Origin: a bacterium
GTDB taxonomy: Bacteria > Patescibacteria > Dojkabacteria > JAKAPS01 > JAJZLI01
Assembly (NCBI GenBank): GCA_021846685.1
Contig: JAJZWL010000009.1
Location: forward strand, 1-28,464
Direction of reading: 5' to 3'
DNA length: 28,464 nucleotides
Shown: positions 15,909-23,321 of the stretch, piece after piece
Layout of the letters: each line of letters opens with the position of its first letter
Numbering within the stretch: position 1 is the stretch's first letter
Made by a program: the position numbers and the translations under genes
Notes under the pieces: generated by a model
Told to the model about the DNA's origin: nothing
What the model saw: only the letters and a program-made list of their open reading frames with translations
Database searches by the model: none

Positions 15909-16520
15909 TTATTCAAAATGTATATCTATACTTTTTTTTAATTTCTCATTATTTTTTAAGAATATAATATTAGATTTTATAAAATTTTTAAAATCTTCAA
16001 TTTTAATATTATCTATAAGTATTCTTTCTCCAAATATCTTATCTATTGAATCTGAATCCTCAATTAATATTTCCGCTATAATATGATCACTTTCGTTAAA
16101 TGCTACAAATTTAATGATAATATTATCTCTATTTTCAACTATCATAGTAATCATGTTATTTTCTAAATTTGTTGTGATATAGGTATATATAGGATTCTTA
16201 TCAAAATCTGGAGTTCTAGATTTGAAAACAAAATATTTTTGTGATGTAGTATTAATATGTTTTTCTATATTTTCTTCGTTTTCTAGATATATGTAATTTT
16301 TATTATATATATTTAAAATTGAAGAAAAAGATATTATAGAGTTCTTTATGTATTCATAGTCTTTTATAAGTTTTTCTTGAGTCGTTAATTCTTTTATTAT
16401 TTGATTTTTTATATTATTTAAAATTAATTCAAATACTTTCTGGTCAGTTTCTTCAAACACCACTGGTATAGTTGTATTAGATAGTATTTTAAGATATCTT
16501 CCTATTTCTGAATTATTCAT
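15909..16520 (-). CDS. Protein of unknown function, 203 residues
   Basis: I do not recognise a family. The protein is soluble-looking, with no signal peptide or transmembrane segment. The first 80 residues look helical (NNIKNQIIKELTTQEKLIKDYEYIK region). The middle (about 90-150) alternates hydrophobic residues in a beta-like pattern (TYITTNLENNMITMIVENRD), and the end is helical again. It is Glu/Asp/Asn/Ile-rich and acidic overall. Its start overlaps the 143-residue upstream gene by 8 nt, so the two are probably made together. It ends 83 nt before the infC start. The pair interrupts the otherwise conserved thrS-infC order. Confidence 0.8.
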   Translation of the reverse strand: MNNSEIGRYLKILSNTTIPVVFEETDQKVFELILNNIKNQIIKELTTQEKLIKDYEYIKNSIISFSSILNIYNKNYIYLENEENIEKHINTTSQKYFVFKSRTPDFDKNPIYTYITTNLENNMITMIVENRDNIIIKFVAFNESDHIIAEILIEDSDSIDKIFGERILIDNIKIEDFKNFIKSNIIFLKNNEKLKKSIDIHFE

Positions 16521-16944
16521 ATATATTTGTTTTCACTTCGTCTATAAATGTATCATATTCTTTTTCTAATAATGGTTTTATTTCAGTATTTTCTTCTATT
16601 CCTATATGTTTGAAAAATTCATTTAATGGATTAATATGAATGCTTTTTTTAAGAAGTACCTTATACCCTTTTTTCTGTTTTCTCTCTAATTCTAGAGCAA
16701 TAATCCCATCTTTATTTTTTACAACAATTTTAAAATGAGGTTTTAACTTTAAATATCCTTTATACTTATTATTGAAAAATATAACCTTGTTTTTATCTTT
16801 TAGTACTGTTTTTTTTACTTGATGATTATTAAGTACATGAGCTAAAGATAGAATATTAGAGTTAATATTCAAATGGTTAAATTTTTTATAAGTGTCAAAT
16901 ATGAAAAATTCTATATCATTATGAAGTTTAGATTTGCTTACCAT
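16513..16944 (-). CDS. Protein of unknown function, 143 residues, Lys-rich
   Basis: I do not recognise a family. The protein is basic, Lys-rich and soluble-looking. Its central part (about 50-105) alternates short beta-like runs with lysines (KGYLKLKPHFKIVVKN), and the C-terminus is acidic and helical. A promoter ends 7 nt before its ATG (TTGTAA, 17 nt, TATAAT), so it should start its own leaderless transcript despite lying only 50 nt after thrS. It overlaps the following 203-residue gene by 8 nt. A basic first protein coupled to an acidic second one suggests a complex, which is inference only. Confidence 0.8.
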   Translation of the reverse strand: MVSKSKLHNDIEFFIFDTYKKFNHLNINSNILSLAHVLNNHQVKKTVLKDKNKVIFFNNKYKGYLKLKPHFKIVVKNKDGIIALELERKQKKGYKVLLKKSIHINPLNEFFKHIGIEENTEIKPLLEKEYDTFIDEVKTNIYE

Positions 16945-16951
16945 ATTTAAT

Positions 16952-16980
16952 ATTATATATAGTGCCTTTTTTTATTACAA
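16952..16980 (-). promoter_or_regulatory. Sigma70-type promoter of the two unknown genes (leaderless)
   Basis: On the minus strand TTGTAA (16980-16975), a 17-nt spacer and TATAAT (16957-16952) precede the ATG at 16944 by 7 nt. Initiation at the normal distance would fall on or next to the A of the start codon. Confidence 0.7.
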
Positions 16981-16994
16981 TAGGAAGATATGCC

Positions 16995-18818
16995 TTAAAT
17001 TGATCCTTCCTTTAAAATGAGTGTTTTTAATTTTAATATATCTATATCTTGCTCATACTTTAAATCATCCCTCCAATTGATATGAAAATTCCAAAGTCCT
17101 GTGCTATTATATCTTTCTATTTCTTTTTCCCCTATTACAATTTTTGCAGGAATTTTTTCTATTGTAGCAGTTCTAATCTTTTTAGATATACTTTCATCTC
17201 TTTTGTCTATTTCTGATCGTATTCCACTATCTTTAAAGATATTATCTATTTTAATGGCGGCATCTATAAATTTGTCAGATACAGGAATTACTTTTACTTG
17301 TATTGGCGCGAATTTTATTGGGAATGCTCCTCCAGTTTTTTCTATTAAAAATGCCATAAATCGCTCATATGAACCTAGTATTGCTCTATGAATAATTATT
17401 GGATATTCTTCTTCACCTTTATTATTTGTATATACTATATTCATTCTTTTAGGAATTAAGCTATCAATCTGAATTGTTGAAATAGTATCTTCTCTTCCTT
17501 CGATATTCTTTATCTGTATATCTAATTTAGGGCCATAAAAGGCTGCTTCCCCAACTGCCTCTATATATTCTGAATGAGTTTCATCTAGAGCTTCTCGTAA
17601 AATTTTTGTAGAAAAATCCCAATCATCTTTATTCCCTATGAATTTATCTTTGTCAAAATCAGGAAGAGACAATCTAAAGTAATAATTATCAATATTGAAA
17701 TCGGTATATACTTCTTTAAAAAGATTTAACACTTCTATGAAATCATTTTTTAGTTTATCTTTACTAGTGTATATATGAGAATCATTTTGAGTTATAGGTC
17801 CTCTTGTTCTTATAAGTCCTGTTAATGTACCTGATCTTTCATATCTATATACAGGAGAATCTTCTGCAATTTTAATAGGGAGATCCTTATAACTTCTAAT
17901 CTCATTTTTATATACCATATGATGAAATGGACAACTCATTGGTTTGATGAAAAAAGTGTTATCTTCTTTATCTATTATCTTATACATATCATCTGCATAA
18001 AAGTCAGTATGTCCTGATAATTGAAATAGTTTTTTATTTGTTATTATAGGAGTGGATACATATATATATCCTAGTCTTTCTTGTTTACTCCTCATATATT
18101 CAATTAGTAACTTTTTTAAAATTTCTCCTTTTGGTAGGAGTATTGGAAGTCCAGCTCCAACTTCTTCAGAAAACATAAATAATCCAAGTTTTGGTCCGAG
18201 TACTCTGTGATCTTTTGCTTTTCTTTCTTCTCTATCTTTTAGAAATGAATTTAATTCTTCTTTTGTTGGAAAACATGCAGCATATATTCTCGTAAGCATT
18301 TTATTCTTTTCATCCCCTCTGAAGTATGCACCTGCAATAGAGATTAATTTAAACTCCCCTACTTCATTAAATGAATTGACATGACCTCCTCTACAAAGAT
18401 TAATAAATGATCCTGATTTATAGAAAGTGACTATGTCTGTATTCATTTTAGATTTACTAGTATCTCTATCTTTTCTTATTGTTGTCCCGAATTGTTCAAT
18501 ATCTTTAAGTAATTCTAATGAATATTCTTGATTGCTGTCTTTAAGAAATTTTTTAGCTTCAGATATTGTTTTTTCAATTTTCTCGAATGGATAATTTTCT
18601 TTTTTAAGTTTTTTCATTTCAGTTTCTATTTTCAAAAGATCACTTTCATTAATAGATATATCTCCAAAGTCGAAATCATAGTAAAATCCAGATTCTATAG
18701 CAGGTCCTATCGCAAATTTTGTATTAGGGTATAAGTTATGTACTGCTGTAGCTAAAAGATGAGCTCCTGAATGACGCATATCTTCAATTTTAGATTTTGT
18801 TATATTTTCTTTGCTCAT
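16995..18818 (-). CDS. thrS: Threonine-tRNA ligase lacking the TGS domain
   Basis: This 607-residue class II synthetase begins directly with the second (SAD) editing domain. Editing residues are H16 and H20 in RHSGAHLL and C142 and H146 in CRGGH. The catalytic zinc ligands are C296 (MSCPFH), H348 (NDSHIY) and H477 (IHRAILG). An HGTP anticodon-binding domain occupies about 500-600. The N-terminal TGS domain (about 60 residues in E. coli) is absent: TAG and TAA codons lie in frame within 15 nt upstream of the ATG, so no upstream start can restore it. Charging and editing of Ser-tRNA-Thr should both work. The start overlaps the preceding dedA by 29 nt. Confidence 0.95.
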   Translation of the reverse strand: MSKENITKSKIEDMRHSGAHLLATAVHNLYPNTKFAIGPAIESGFYYDFDFGDISINESDLLKIETEMKKLKKENYPFEKIEKTISEAKKFLKDSNQEYSLELLKDIEQFGTTIRKDRDTSKSKMNTDIVTFYKSGSFINLCRGGHVNSFNEVGEFKLISIAGAYFRGDEKNKMLTRIYAACFPTKEELNSFLKDREERKAKDHRVLGPKLGLFMFSEEVGAGLPILLPKGEILKKLLIEYMRSKQERLGYIYVSTPIITNKKLFQLSGHTDFYADDMYKIIDKEDNTFFIKPMSCPFHHMVYKNEIRSYKDLPIKIAEDSPVYRYERSGTLTGLIRTRGPITQNDSHIYTSKDKLKNDFIEVLNLFKEVYTDFNIDNYYFRLSLPDFDKDKFIGNKDDWDFSTKILREALDETHSEYIEAVGEAAFYGPKLDIQIKNIEGREDTISTIQIDSLIPKRMNIVYTNNKGEEEYPIIIHRAILGSYERFMAFLIEKTGGAFPIKFAPIQVKVIPVSDKFIDAAIKIDNIFKDSGIRSEIDKRDESISKKIRTATIEKIPAKIVIGEKEIERYNSTGLWNFHINWRDDLKYEQDIDILKLKTLILKEGSI

Positions 18819-19407
18819 ATTTTTTAATTACTATATATATTATAAATATAATGATTATACTAATTACAGTATAGCTTATATTTGTTAAGATGAATTGTAA
18901 TAATTTTATATTTCTACCCAGATAAAATCCTAATAATCCATACACTACAGACCACGCTATTGCTCCAGATACATTGTATCTAAAAAATCTTTTATATTCA
19001 ATTTTATGTAGTCCTGCTGTTATTGGGATAAACATTCTAAATACTGATAAAAATCTTCCTATAAATACAGCTTTAAATCCATATTTATCAAAAAAATGTT
19101 TTGTTGTTGTTATATATTTTATATCTCTTTTAAATAGTTTACTTAAAAATTCTATAAATTTTATTCCATAATTTTTCCCAATAAAATACCCAATATTATC
19201 TCCTAAAGAAGCTGCAATTATTGCAGTGAGTATCACTAATAAAATATTCATTCTATTAGGATATATTGATGAGTATACTGCTCCTAGGACTAAAGATGTT
19301 TCTCCTGGAAGAGGAATACCTAAACACTCTAAGATAATAAAAAAGCCTATTATAAAATAGCTATAATGCGTAATAAGAGTAAGTATGTGAGAAAAAATTG
19401 GATTCAT
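18790..19407 (-). CDS. DedA family membrane protein (SNARE-associated/VTT domain)
   Basis: This 205-residue polytopic membrane protein has the DedA/VTT hallmarks: a re-entrant helix with GIPLPGE near residue 30 and the motif FIGRFLSVFRMFIPITAG, followed by transmembrane helices. DedA proteins are proposed lipid scramblases or transporters; some recycle undecaprenyl phosphate, which would serve the cell-wall genes here. It lies 31 nt after tRNA-Val and its 3' end overlaps thrS by 29 nt. AGGA precedes the ATG by about 6 nt, one of the few Shine-Dalgarno-like sites here. A second paralogue lies at 21520-22149. The substrate is unknown. Confidence 0.9.
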   Translation of the reverse strand: MNPIFSHILTLITHYSYFIIGFFIILECLGIPLPGETSLVLGAVYSSIYPNRMNILLVILTAIIAASLGDNIGYFIGKNYGIKFIEFLSKLFKRDIKYITTTKHFFDKYGFKAVFIGRFLSVFRMFIPITAGLHKIEYKRFFRYNVSGAIAWSVVYGLLGFYLGRNIKLLQFILTNISYTVISIIIIFIIYIVIKKYEQRKYNKI

Positions 19408-19438
19408 ATAAATCCTAATATTTACTATTAATTAAATT

Positions 19439-19511
19439 GGGCTCGACAGGATTCGAACCAGTGACCTCAACAATGTCAATGTTGCGCTCTAACCAACTGA
19501 GCTACGAACCC
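19439..19511 (-). tRNA. tRNA-Val (anticodon GAC)
   Basis: The 73-nt cloverleaf has acceptor GGGTTCG/CGAGCCC, D stem GCTC/GAGC, anticodon stem CAACA/TGTTG with loop TTGACAT (anticodon GAC), and T loop TTCGAAT. The T stem ACTGG/CCTGT has a U-U mismatch at 51-63. CCA is not encoded. Its 5' end directly abuts the clpP stop codon with no spacer, so it is probably cut from the clpP transcript by RNase P, unless a promoter lies inside clpP. Confidence 0.95.
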
Positions 19512-20087
19512 TTAATGGATAATACTATCTATTAACCCGTATGTTTTAGCTTCTTTAGCACTCATCCAGAAATCTCTATCTACATCTTTATCTATTTTTG
19601 ACTTTTTTTGGCCTGTATTTTTAGCAAGTATATTATTAAGGTTATCTCTAATTAGTAATATTCGTCTTGCTGTAATTTCAATATCACTAGCCTGCCCTTC
19701 TGTCCCACCAGATGGTTGGTGTATTAGTATGGAGGAATTTGGCAATGAATGTCTTTTTCCTTTTGTTCCTGATGAAAGTAAAAAAGCTCCCATAGAAGCA
19801 GCTATTCCTGTTGCTATAGTAGATACATCAGGAGATATATGATTCATCGTATCATATATAGCCATTCCTGCATCAACAGATCCTCCTGGAGAATTAATAT
19901 ACATTGAAATATCTTTTTGTGGATCTTCTTTTTGTAAAAACAATAACTCTGCTATTACAAGATTAGCTAAATCATCATCAATAAGTCCACCTAAAAAGAT
20001 AATTCTTTCTTCTAGCATTCTTGAATATATATCATATATTCTTTCTCCCTTTGCAGTTTTTTCTATAATTGTAGGTATTATCATCAT
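19512..20087 (-). CDS. clpP: ATP-dependent Clp protease proteolytic subunit
   Basis: This 191-residue serine peptidase has a complete catalytic triad: S98 in GIAASMGA, H123 in SILIHQPSGG and D172 in DRDFWMSAKEA. The oxyanion segment INSPGGSV (64-71) is present. ClpP forms a tetradecameric barrel that degrades unfolded proteins handed over by ClpX or a similar ATPase, not encoded here. Its ATG overlaps the tig stop by 4 nt (ATGA, 20087-20084), the well-known tig-clpP pairing. Its stop TAA (19514-19512) is immediately followed by base 1 of tRNA-Val. A second in-frame ATG follows the first; I took the first because it gives the ATGA overlap. Confidence 0.97.
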   Translation of the reverse strand: MMIIPTIIEKTAKGERIYDIYSRMLEERIIFLGGLIDDDLANLVIAELLFLQKEDPQKDISMYINSPGGSVDAGMAIYDTMNHISPDVSTIATGIAASMGAFLLSSGTKGKRHSLPNSSILIHQPSGGTEGQASDIEITARRILLIRDNLNNILAKNTGQKKSKIDKDVDRDFWMSAKEAKTYGLIDSIIH

Positions 20088-21019
20088 GATTGATTTTTAA
20101 TTAAATTAACAGCTTCTTTCAAACTTTTATAATATCGTATATTATAAACTAATTCCTCTGCATTTATATTCTTCATTTCTTCTTCAGTCATAGTTTTTAA
20201 TTGAGTATCTATATCTTCTTTTGTTACTTCAATATTATTCTCTTTTGCAAACTCTTCAGTAAATAGATCTAACTTGAGTTGATCTATAACCTCTTTTTCT
20301 AAATCTTCAGTTATTTTTTCTTGACTAGTATTATTTTGACTCAGATATTTTTTTAATGTTAAGTTCATATCTTTTGCAAAAGATTCTAGATTATCTATAG
20401 ACTTTTTAATGTGCTCAGTAATCATATATTCTGGAATATCATCTTTTTCAATAATTATATTAGTTAATAAAGATTCTATTATTAAACTTTCATATACATT
20501 GTTTAAATATCGTTCTTCATTTTCTTTTAAATCTTTAATTACTTCTTCATTATTTTCCTTTTCATACTTGTTTTTTTCTTTGTCAAACTTCTTTTTTGCC
20601 TCATCTTTTTTAATTTTTACTTTGGATAGATCTACCTTTTTTATTTTTGGTTTTTGATAGCACTTCATTTCTATATTAAAATCTTCGGCATTTAATTTAA
20701 TATTATTAATAAAATCCTCTTTGAAATATATTCTCATAGGAGTGATATCACTGTCATAAATACTATTTATAATAGTATTTTGTACATTAGTATAGGCGTT
20801 CTTAATTATATCCTCTTTATATTGAGTATAAATTAACTCTCTAGGTGCTTTTCCTTTCCTGAATCCTTTAATTTCTTTATTTGCAGATAATTCATCAATC
20901 CCTTTATTTATAGCTTCATTTATCAAATCTCCCTTTATATTAAGAGTGAGATCTAATTGAGAACCTTTATCTTTTTTTGATTCTATAATGTTTATATATT
21001 TATTTTTTTTATTATTCAT
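20084..21019 (-). CDS. tig: Trigger factor-like chaperone lacking the PPIase domain
   Basis: The N-terminal ribosome-binding domain (about 1-130) carries GFRKGK (52-57), the loop that docks on ribosomal protein uL23 at the exit tunnel. A Lys/Glu-rich helical region follows directly and leads into the SurA-like C-terminal chaperone domain (about 165-300). The FKBP-type PPIase domain of standard 430-residue trigger factors is absent, giving 311 residues. Upstream TTG (21034) and ATG (21031) codons are in frame, but the ATG at 21019 has GAGG 6 nt before it and overlaps the preceding gene by only 8 nt, so I chose it. It is followed by clpP with an ATGA overlap. Confidence 0.88.
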   Translation of the reverse strand: MNNKKNKYINIIESKKDKGSQLDLTLNIKGDLINEAINKGIDELSANKEIKGFRKGKAPRELIYTQYKEDIIKNAYTNVQNTIINSIYDSDITPMRIYFKEDFINNIKLNAEDFNIEMKCYQKPKIKKVDLSKVKIKKDEAKKKFDKEKNKYEKENNEEVIKDLKENEERYLNNVYESLIIESLLTNIIIEKDDIPEYMITEHIKKSIDNLESFAKDMNLTLKKYLSQNNTSQEKITEDLEKEVIDQLKLDLFTEEFAKENNIEVTKEDIDTQLKTMTEEEMKNINAEELVYNIRYYKSLKEAVNLIKNQS

Positions 21020-21473
21020 AATAATCCTCATCAATTTTAGTATCTATTCCATCTGGAATATAATTATCTTCTACATCAAAAAAATCTTTATTTGCAATAT
21101 CATCATCTTGATTATACTCCTCTTCTGTATCTTCTTCAAAGATGGTTTTGTGTTTTAACTCTTTTCCGCATATAGGACATAGATTTGCTTCGAGTACATC
21201 TTCTTTACAATTAGGACATTTAACTACATTGATATCGGATATATTATTTATCTTTTTTTTCTTAGTATTTATATTATCATCATCTATAATATCAATGTTA
21301 TCAATATCTTCATCACTATCCTCTATCTCAACTCCTACAATATCATCATCAATATCTTCATCACTATCCTCTATCTCAAAAAGATCGATATCATCATCTT
21401 CTTCAAGTATAGAACCATCGTCAATTTCGAAATCGTCATTGTCTATATTGTCACTTTTTTTGTTTTTTGCCAT
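21012..21473 (-). CDS. Highly acidic zinc-ribbon protein, unknown function
   Basis: This 153-residue protein starts MAKNKK and then becomes extremely acidic (residues 8-66 are mostly Asp, Glu and Ile). A zinc ribbon C86-x2-C89-x9-C99-x2-C102 (CPNCKEDV then CPICGKEL) is followed by a second acidic tail. The acidic part contains EIEDSDEDID twice (33-42 and 49-58), encoded by a 48-nt tandem duplication. The protein has no membrane segment and is probably disordered outside the ribbon. It overlaps tig by 8 nt, so a role near the nascent chain, ribosome or protease is plausible but only inferred from position. I recognise no named family. Confidence 0.82.
   Translation of the reverse strand: MAKNKKSDNIDNDDFEIDDGSILEEDDDIDLFEIEDSDEDIDDDIVGVEIEDSDEDIDNIDIIDDDNINTKKKKINNISDINVVKCPNCKEDVLEANLCPICGKELKHKTIFEEDTEEEYNQDDDIANKDFFDVEDNYIPDGIDTKIDEDYYE
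21300..21379. repeat. Direct repeat of 32 nt inside the acidic protein gene
   Basis: Identical 32-nt copies occur at 21300-21331 and 21348-21379, a period of 48 nt (16 codons). Identity at the DNA level, including third codon positions, indicates a recent tandem duplication or conversion. Confidence 0.85.
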
Positions 21474-21485
21474 AAGATAAGGTTG

Positions 21486-21491
21486 TATAAT
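21486..21491 (+). promoter_or_regulatory. Candidate -10 box of the second dedA gene
   Basis: TATAAT preceded by TTG lies 28 nt before the ATG at 21520. No good -35 is visible at 17 nt. A weaker TACACT (21506-21511) nearer the ATG is an alternative that would give an almost leaderless mRNA. Confidence 0.3.
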
Positions 21492-21519
21492 TCTATTAAC
21501 TATTTTACACTGTAAGTAT

Positions 21520-22149
21520 ATGAATAAATTCTTAATACTTTTTAGTCATTTTATTATACAATCTATTGTCAAATTTTCATACATAGGTATCTTTGTTCTG
21601 ATGCTTCTTGAAAGTTTTAATATTCCTATACCTTCAGAATTGGTTATGACATTCTCCGGATTCTTGTCATATAAAGGAGATTTTAATATATATATAGTTA
21701 TAATAATAGGTACATTGGGAAACCTTTTAGGATCAGTACTATCTTATTATTTAGGTTATTATGGAGGTTATCCATTTTTAGAAAAATATGGTAAATATAT
21801 ATTTATAAAAGATAGGGATATTCAAAAAGCCCATAAGTGGTTTTTGAAATATGGTGATTTTGCTGTATTTTTCACGAGAATTTTACCCGTGTTTAGGACT
21901 TTTATATCCCTTCCTGCTGGAATAGCAAAGATGGATATTAAAAAATTTATACTGTATACACTACTAGGAACTTTAATTTGGGATGTAGTGTTAGCATTTG
22001 GAGGTTATTATTTTGCTTATAAATGGAAGATTATTTATCATTTTATTGAGAATTTTTCTATATACTTTTTTATATTAATAATAATTTTAATAGTTATATA
22101 TTTATATAGACATATAACTAAGGTTAGAAAAATAAAAAAATTAATTTAA
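21520..22149 (+). CDS. DedA family membrane protein, second paralogue
   Basis: This 209-residue polytopic membrane protein has NIPIPSE near residue 35 in place of GIPLPGE and the motif FFTRILPVFRTFISLPAG around residues 114-131, both diagnostic for the DedA/VTT family. The C-terminal part has two or three further hydrophobic helices and a basic end (KVRKIKK). It probably moves or flips a lipid or lipid carrier. It is divergent from the acidic zinc-ribbon gene across 46 nt and its 3' end overlaps the convergent glycosyltransferase by 9 nt. It is clearly diverged from the first copy (18790-19407). Confidence 0.9.
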   Translation: MNKFLILFSHFIIQSIVKFSYIGIFVLMLLESFNIPIPSELVMTFSGFLSYKGDFNIYIVIIIGTLGNLLGSVLSYYLGYYGGYPFLEKYGKYIFIKDRDIQKAHKWFLKYGDFAVFFTRILPVFRTFISLPAGIAKMDIKKFILYTLLGTLIWDVVLAFGGYYFAYKWKIIYHFIENFSIYFFILIIILIVIYLYRHITKVRKIKKLI

Positions 22150-23199
22150 TAATTCTCTAAATAATTTTAAAGTTTCTGAACCTGTTTTTTCCCATGAAAA
22201 TTTCTCTATCTCTTTTAATCCTAATTGGATAAGTTGATTATTTCTTTTAATTGCTTCTATTATTCCATCTGCAATATCCATCAAATTTTCAGGGTCAACA
22301 AGAATTGCCGCATTTTTGGCAATTTCTTTAGTAGATGAATTTTCAGATGTAACTACAGGTACTCCACTTGCAAATGCCTCTAATATTGGTAGTCCAAAAC
22401 CTTCTTCTTTAGATATGTATAAAAATAAATCTGACTTCCTGTACTCTCCTGCCAATTCGTCATTTGATACGTATCCTGATACGATAACATCTTTTTCTAG
22501 TTTAAAATCCTTTATTGTTCTTAATAAATTTTCATAATCATCCCCTTTGTTCCCTATTATTGTTAATTTTATATCTCCAAAAACATCTTTTATTACTGGA
22601 ATAACCTTAACTATTTGAGTAAAATTCTTTCTCTTATTTATTGTGCCAACACAAAGTATCTTAATTGGGCTCGACATATTTTTTTTACTAATATATTTAT
22701 ATAAATTTTTATCATAACTTTCATAAATGACATTGATTTTATTTTTATCTATTTTGTAATATTTTAATATTTCTGACTTTGTATATTTTGATACAGAAAT
22801 AATTTTATCAGACTTCAAAATTGCATTTTTGAAAAATAATTTCGTACTATTTAAATTTTTAGTCATATATTTAAAAAATAAATCATGAACAGTTATAACT
22901 TTTTTTATCTTTTTTTTTGTAATTATAGGTAAACTAGGAATAGGTGAAAAAATTAAATCTATATCATCTTGAATAATTCTTTTTGCAAGACTAGTATGTA
23001 ACCAAGCTTTTCTATTTTTTATGTAAATATGTTTTATATTTTTATATTTATTTATATATTCATGATTAGTATAAAGATAGAATTGAAATTCACTACTTTT
23101 ATTAAATTCATTTAATATATTTATGGTATAATTTTCAATCCCTGTGGTATTTTTATTTAATATATCTTTAGCTATAATTCCTATTCTATATTTACTCAT
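22141..23199 (-). CDS. Glycosyltransferase family 4-like protein
   Basis: The GT-B fold is indicated by the N-terminal strand RIGIIAKDI with NTTGIENYTINIL, the central ITVHDLFFKY, and the C-terminal donor site EEGFGLPILEAFASGVPVV (E-x7-E motif) followed by LVDPENLMDIADGI. Such enzymes add sugars from nucleotide-sugar donors to lipids or surface glycans. The open frame extends to an ATG at 23229, but the ATG at 23199 puts MSKY directly before the first beta strand, as in relatives, and leaves room for the tRNA-Lys promoter on the other strand; I chose it (352 residues). The acceptor and sugar cannot be inferred. Confidence 0.88.
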   Translation of the reverse strand: MSKYRIGIIAKDILNKNTTGIENYTINILNEFNKSSEFQFYLYTNHEYINKYKNIKHIYIKNRKAWLHTSLAKRIIQDDIDLIFSPIPSLPIITKKKIKKVITVHDLFFKYMTKNLNSTKLFFKNAILKSDKIISVSKYTKSEILKYYKIDKNKINVIYESYDKNLYKYISKKNMSSPIKILCVGTINKRKNFTQIVKVIPVIKDVFGDIKLTIIGNKGDDYENLLRTIKDFKLEKDVIVSGYVSNDELAGEYRKSDLFLYISKEEGFGLPILEAFASGVPVVTSENSSTKEIAKNAAILVDPENLMDIADGIIEAIKRNNQLIQLGLKEIEKFSWEKTGSETLKLFRELLN

Positions 23200-23219
23200 A
23201 TCTGTAATATCTGTATAAT
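23191..23219 (+). promoter_or_regulatory. Promoter of tRNA-Lys
   Basis: TTTACT (23191-23196), a 17-nt spacer and TATAAT (23214-23219) lie 18 nt before the tRNA, predicting initiation near 23226. The box pair overlaps the beginning of the divergent glycosyltransferase gene. Confidence 0.65.
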
Positions 23220-23237
23220 ATAAATACATTTTAATTT

Positions 23238-23309
23238 GGGGGTATAGCTCAATGGTAGAGCATCAGCCTCTTAAGCTGTTGGTTCTGGGTTCAAATCCCA
23301 GTGCCCTCA
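23238..23309 (+). tRNA. tRNA-Lys (anticodon CUU)
   Basis: The 72-nt cloverleaf has acceptor GGGGGTA/TGCCCTC (with a G-U at 2-71), D stem GCTC/GAGC, anticodon loop CTCTTAA (anticodon CTT) and T arm CTGGG-TTCAAAT-CCCAG. Pair 27-43 is U-U. Discriminator A73; CCA is not encoded. It reads AAG; a UUU-anticodon partner for the far commoner AAA must lie elsewhere. It converges on tRNA-Arg(UCG) with a 12-nt gap. Confidence 0.95.
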
Positions 23310-23321
23310 ATTAAAAATCTA

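Noticed and set aside
20084..21034. tig starting at TTG 21034
   Set aside because: The ATG at 21019 has GAGG at the right distance and a smaller overlap with the preceding gene.
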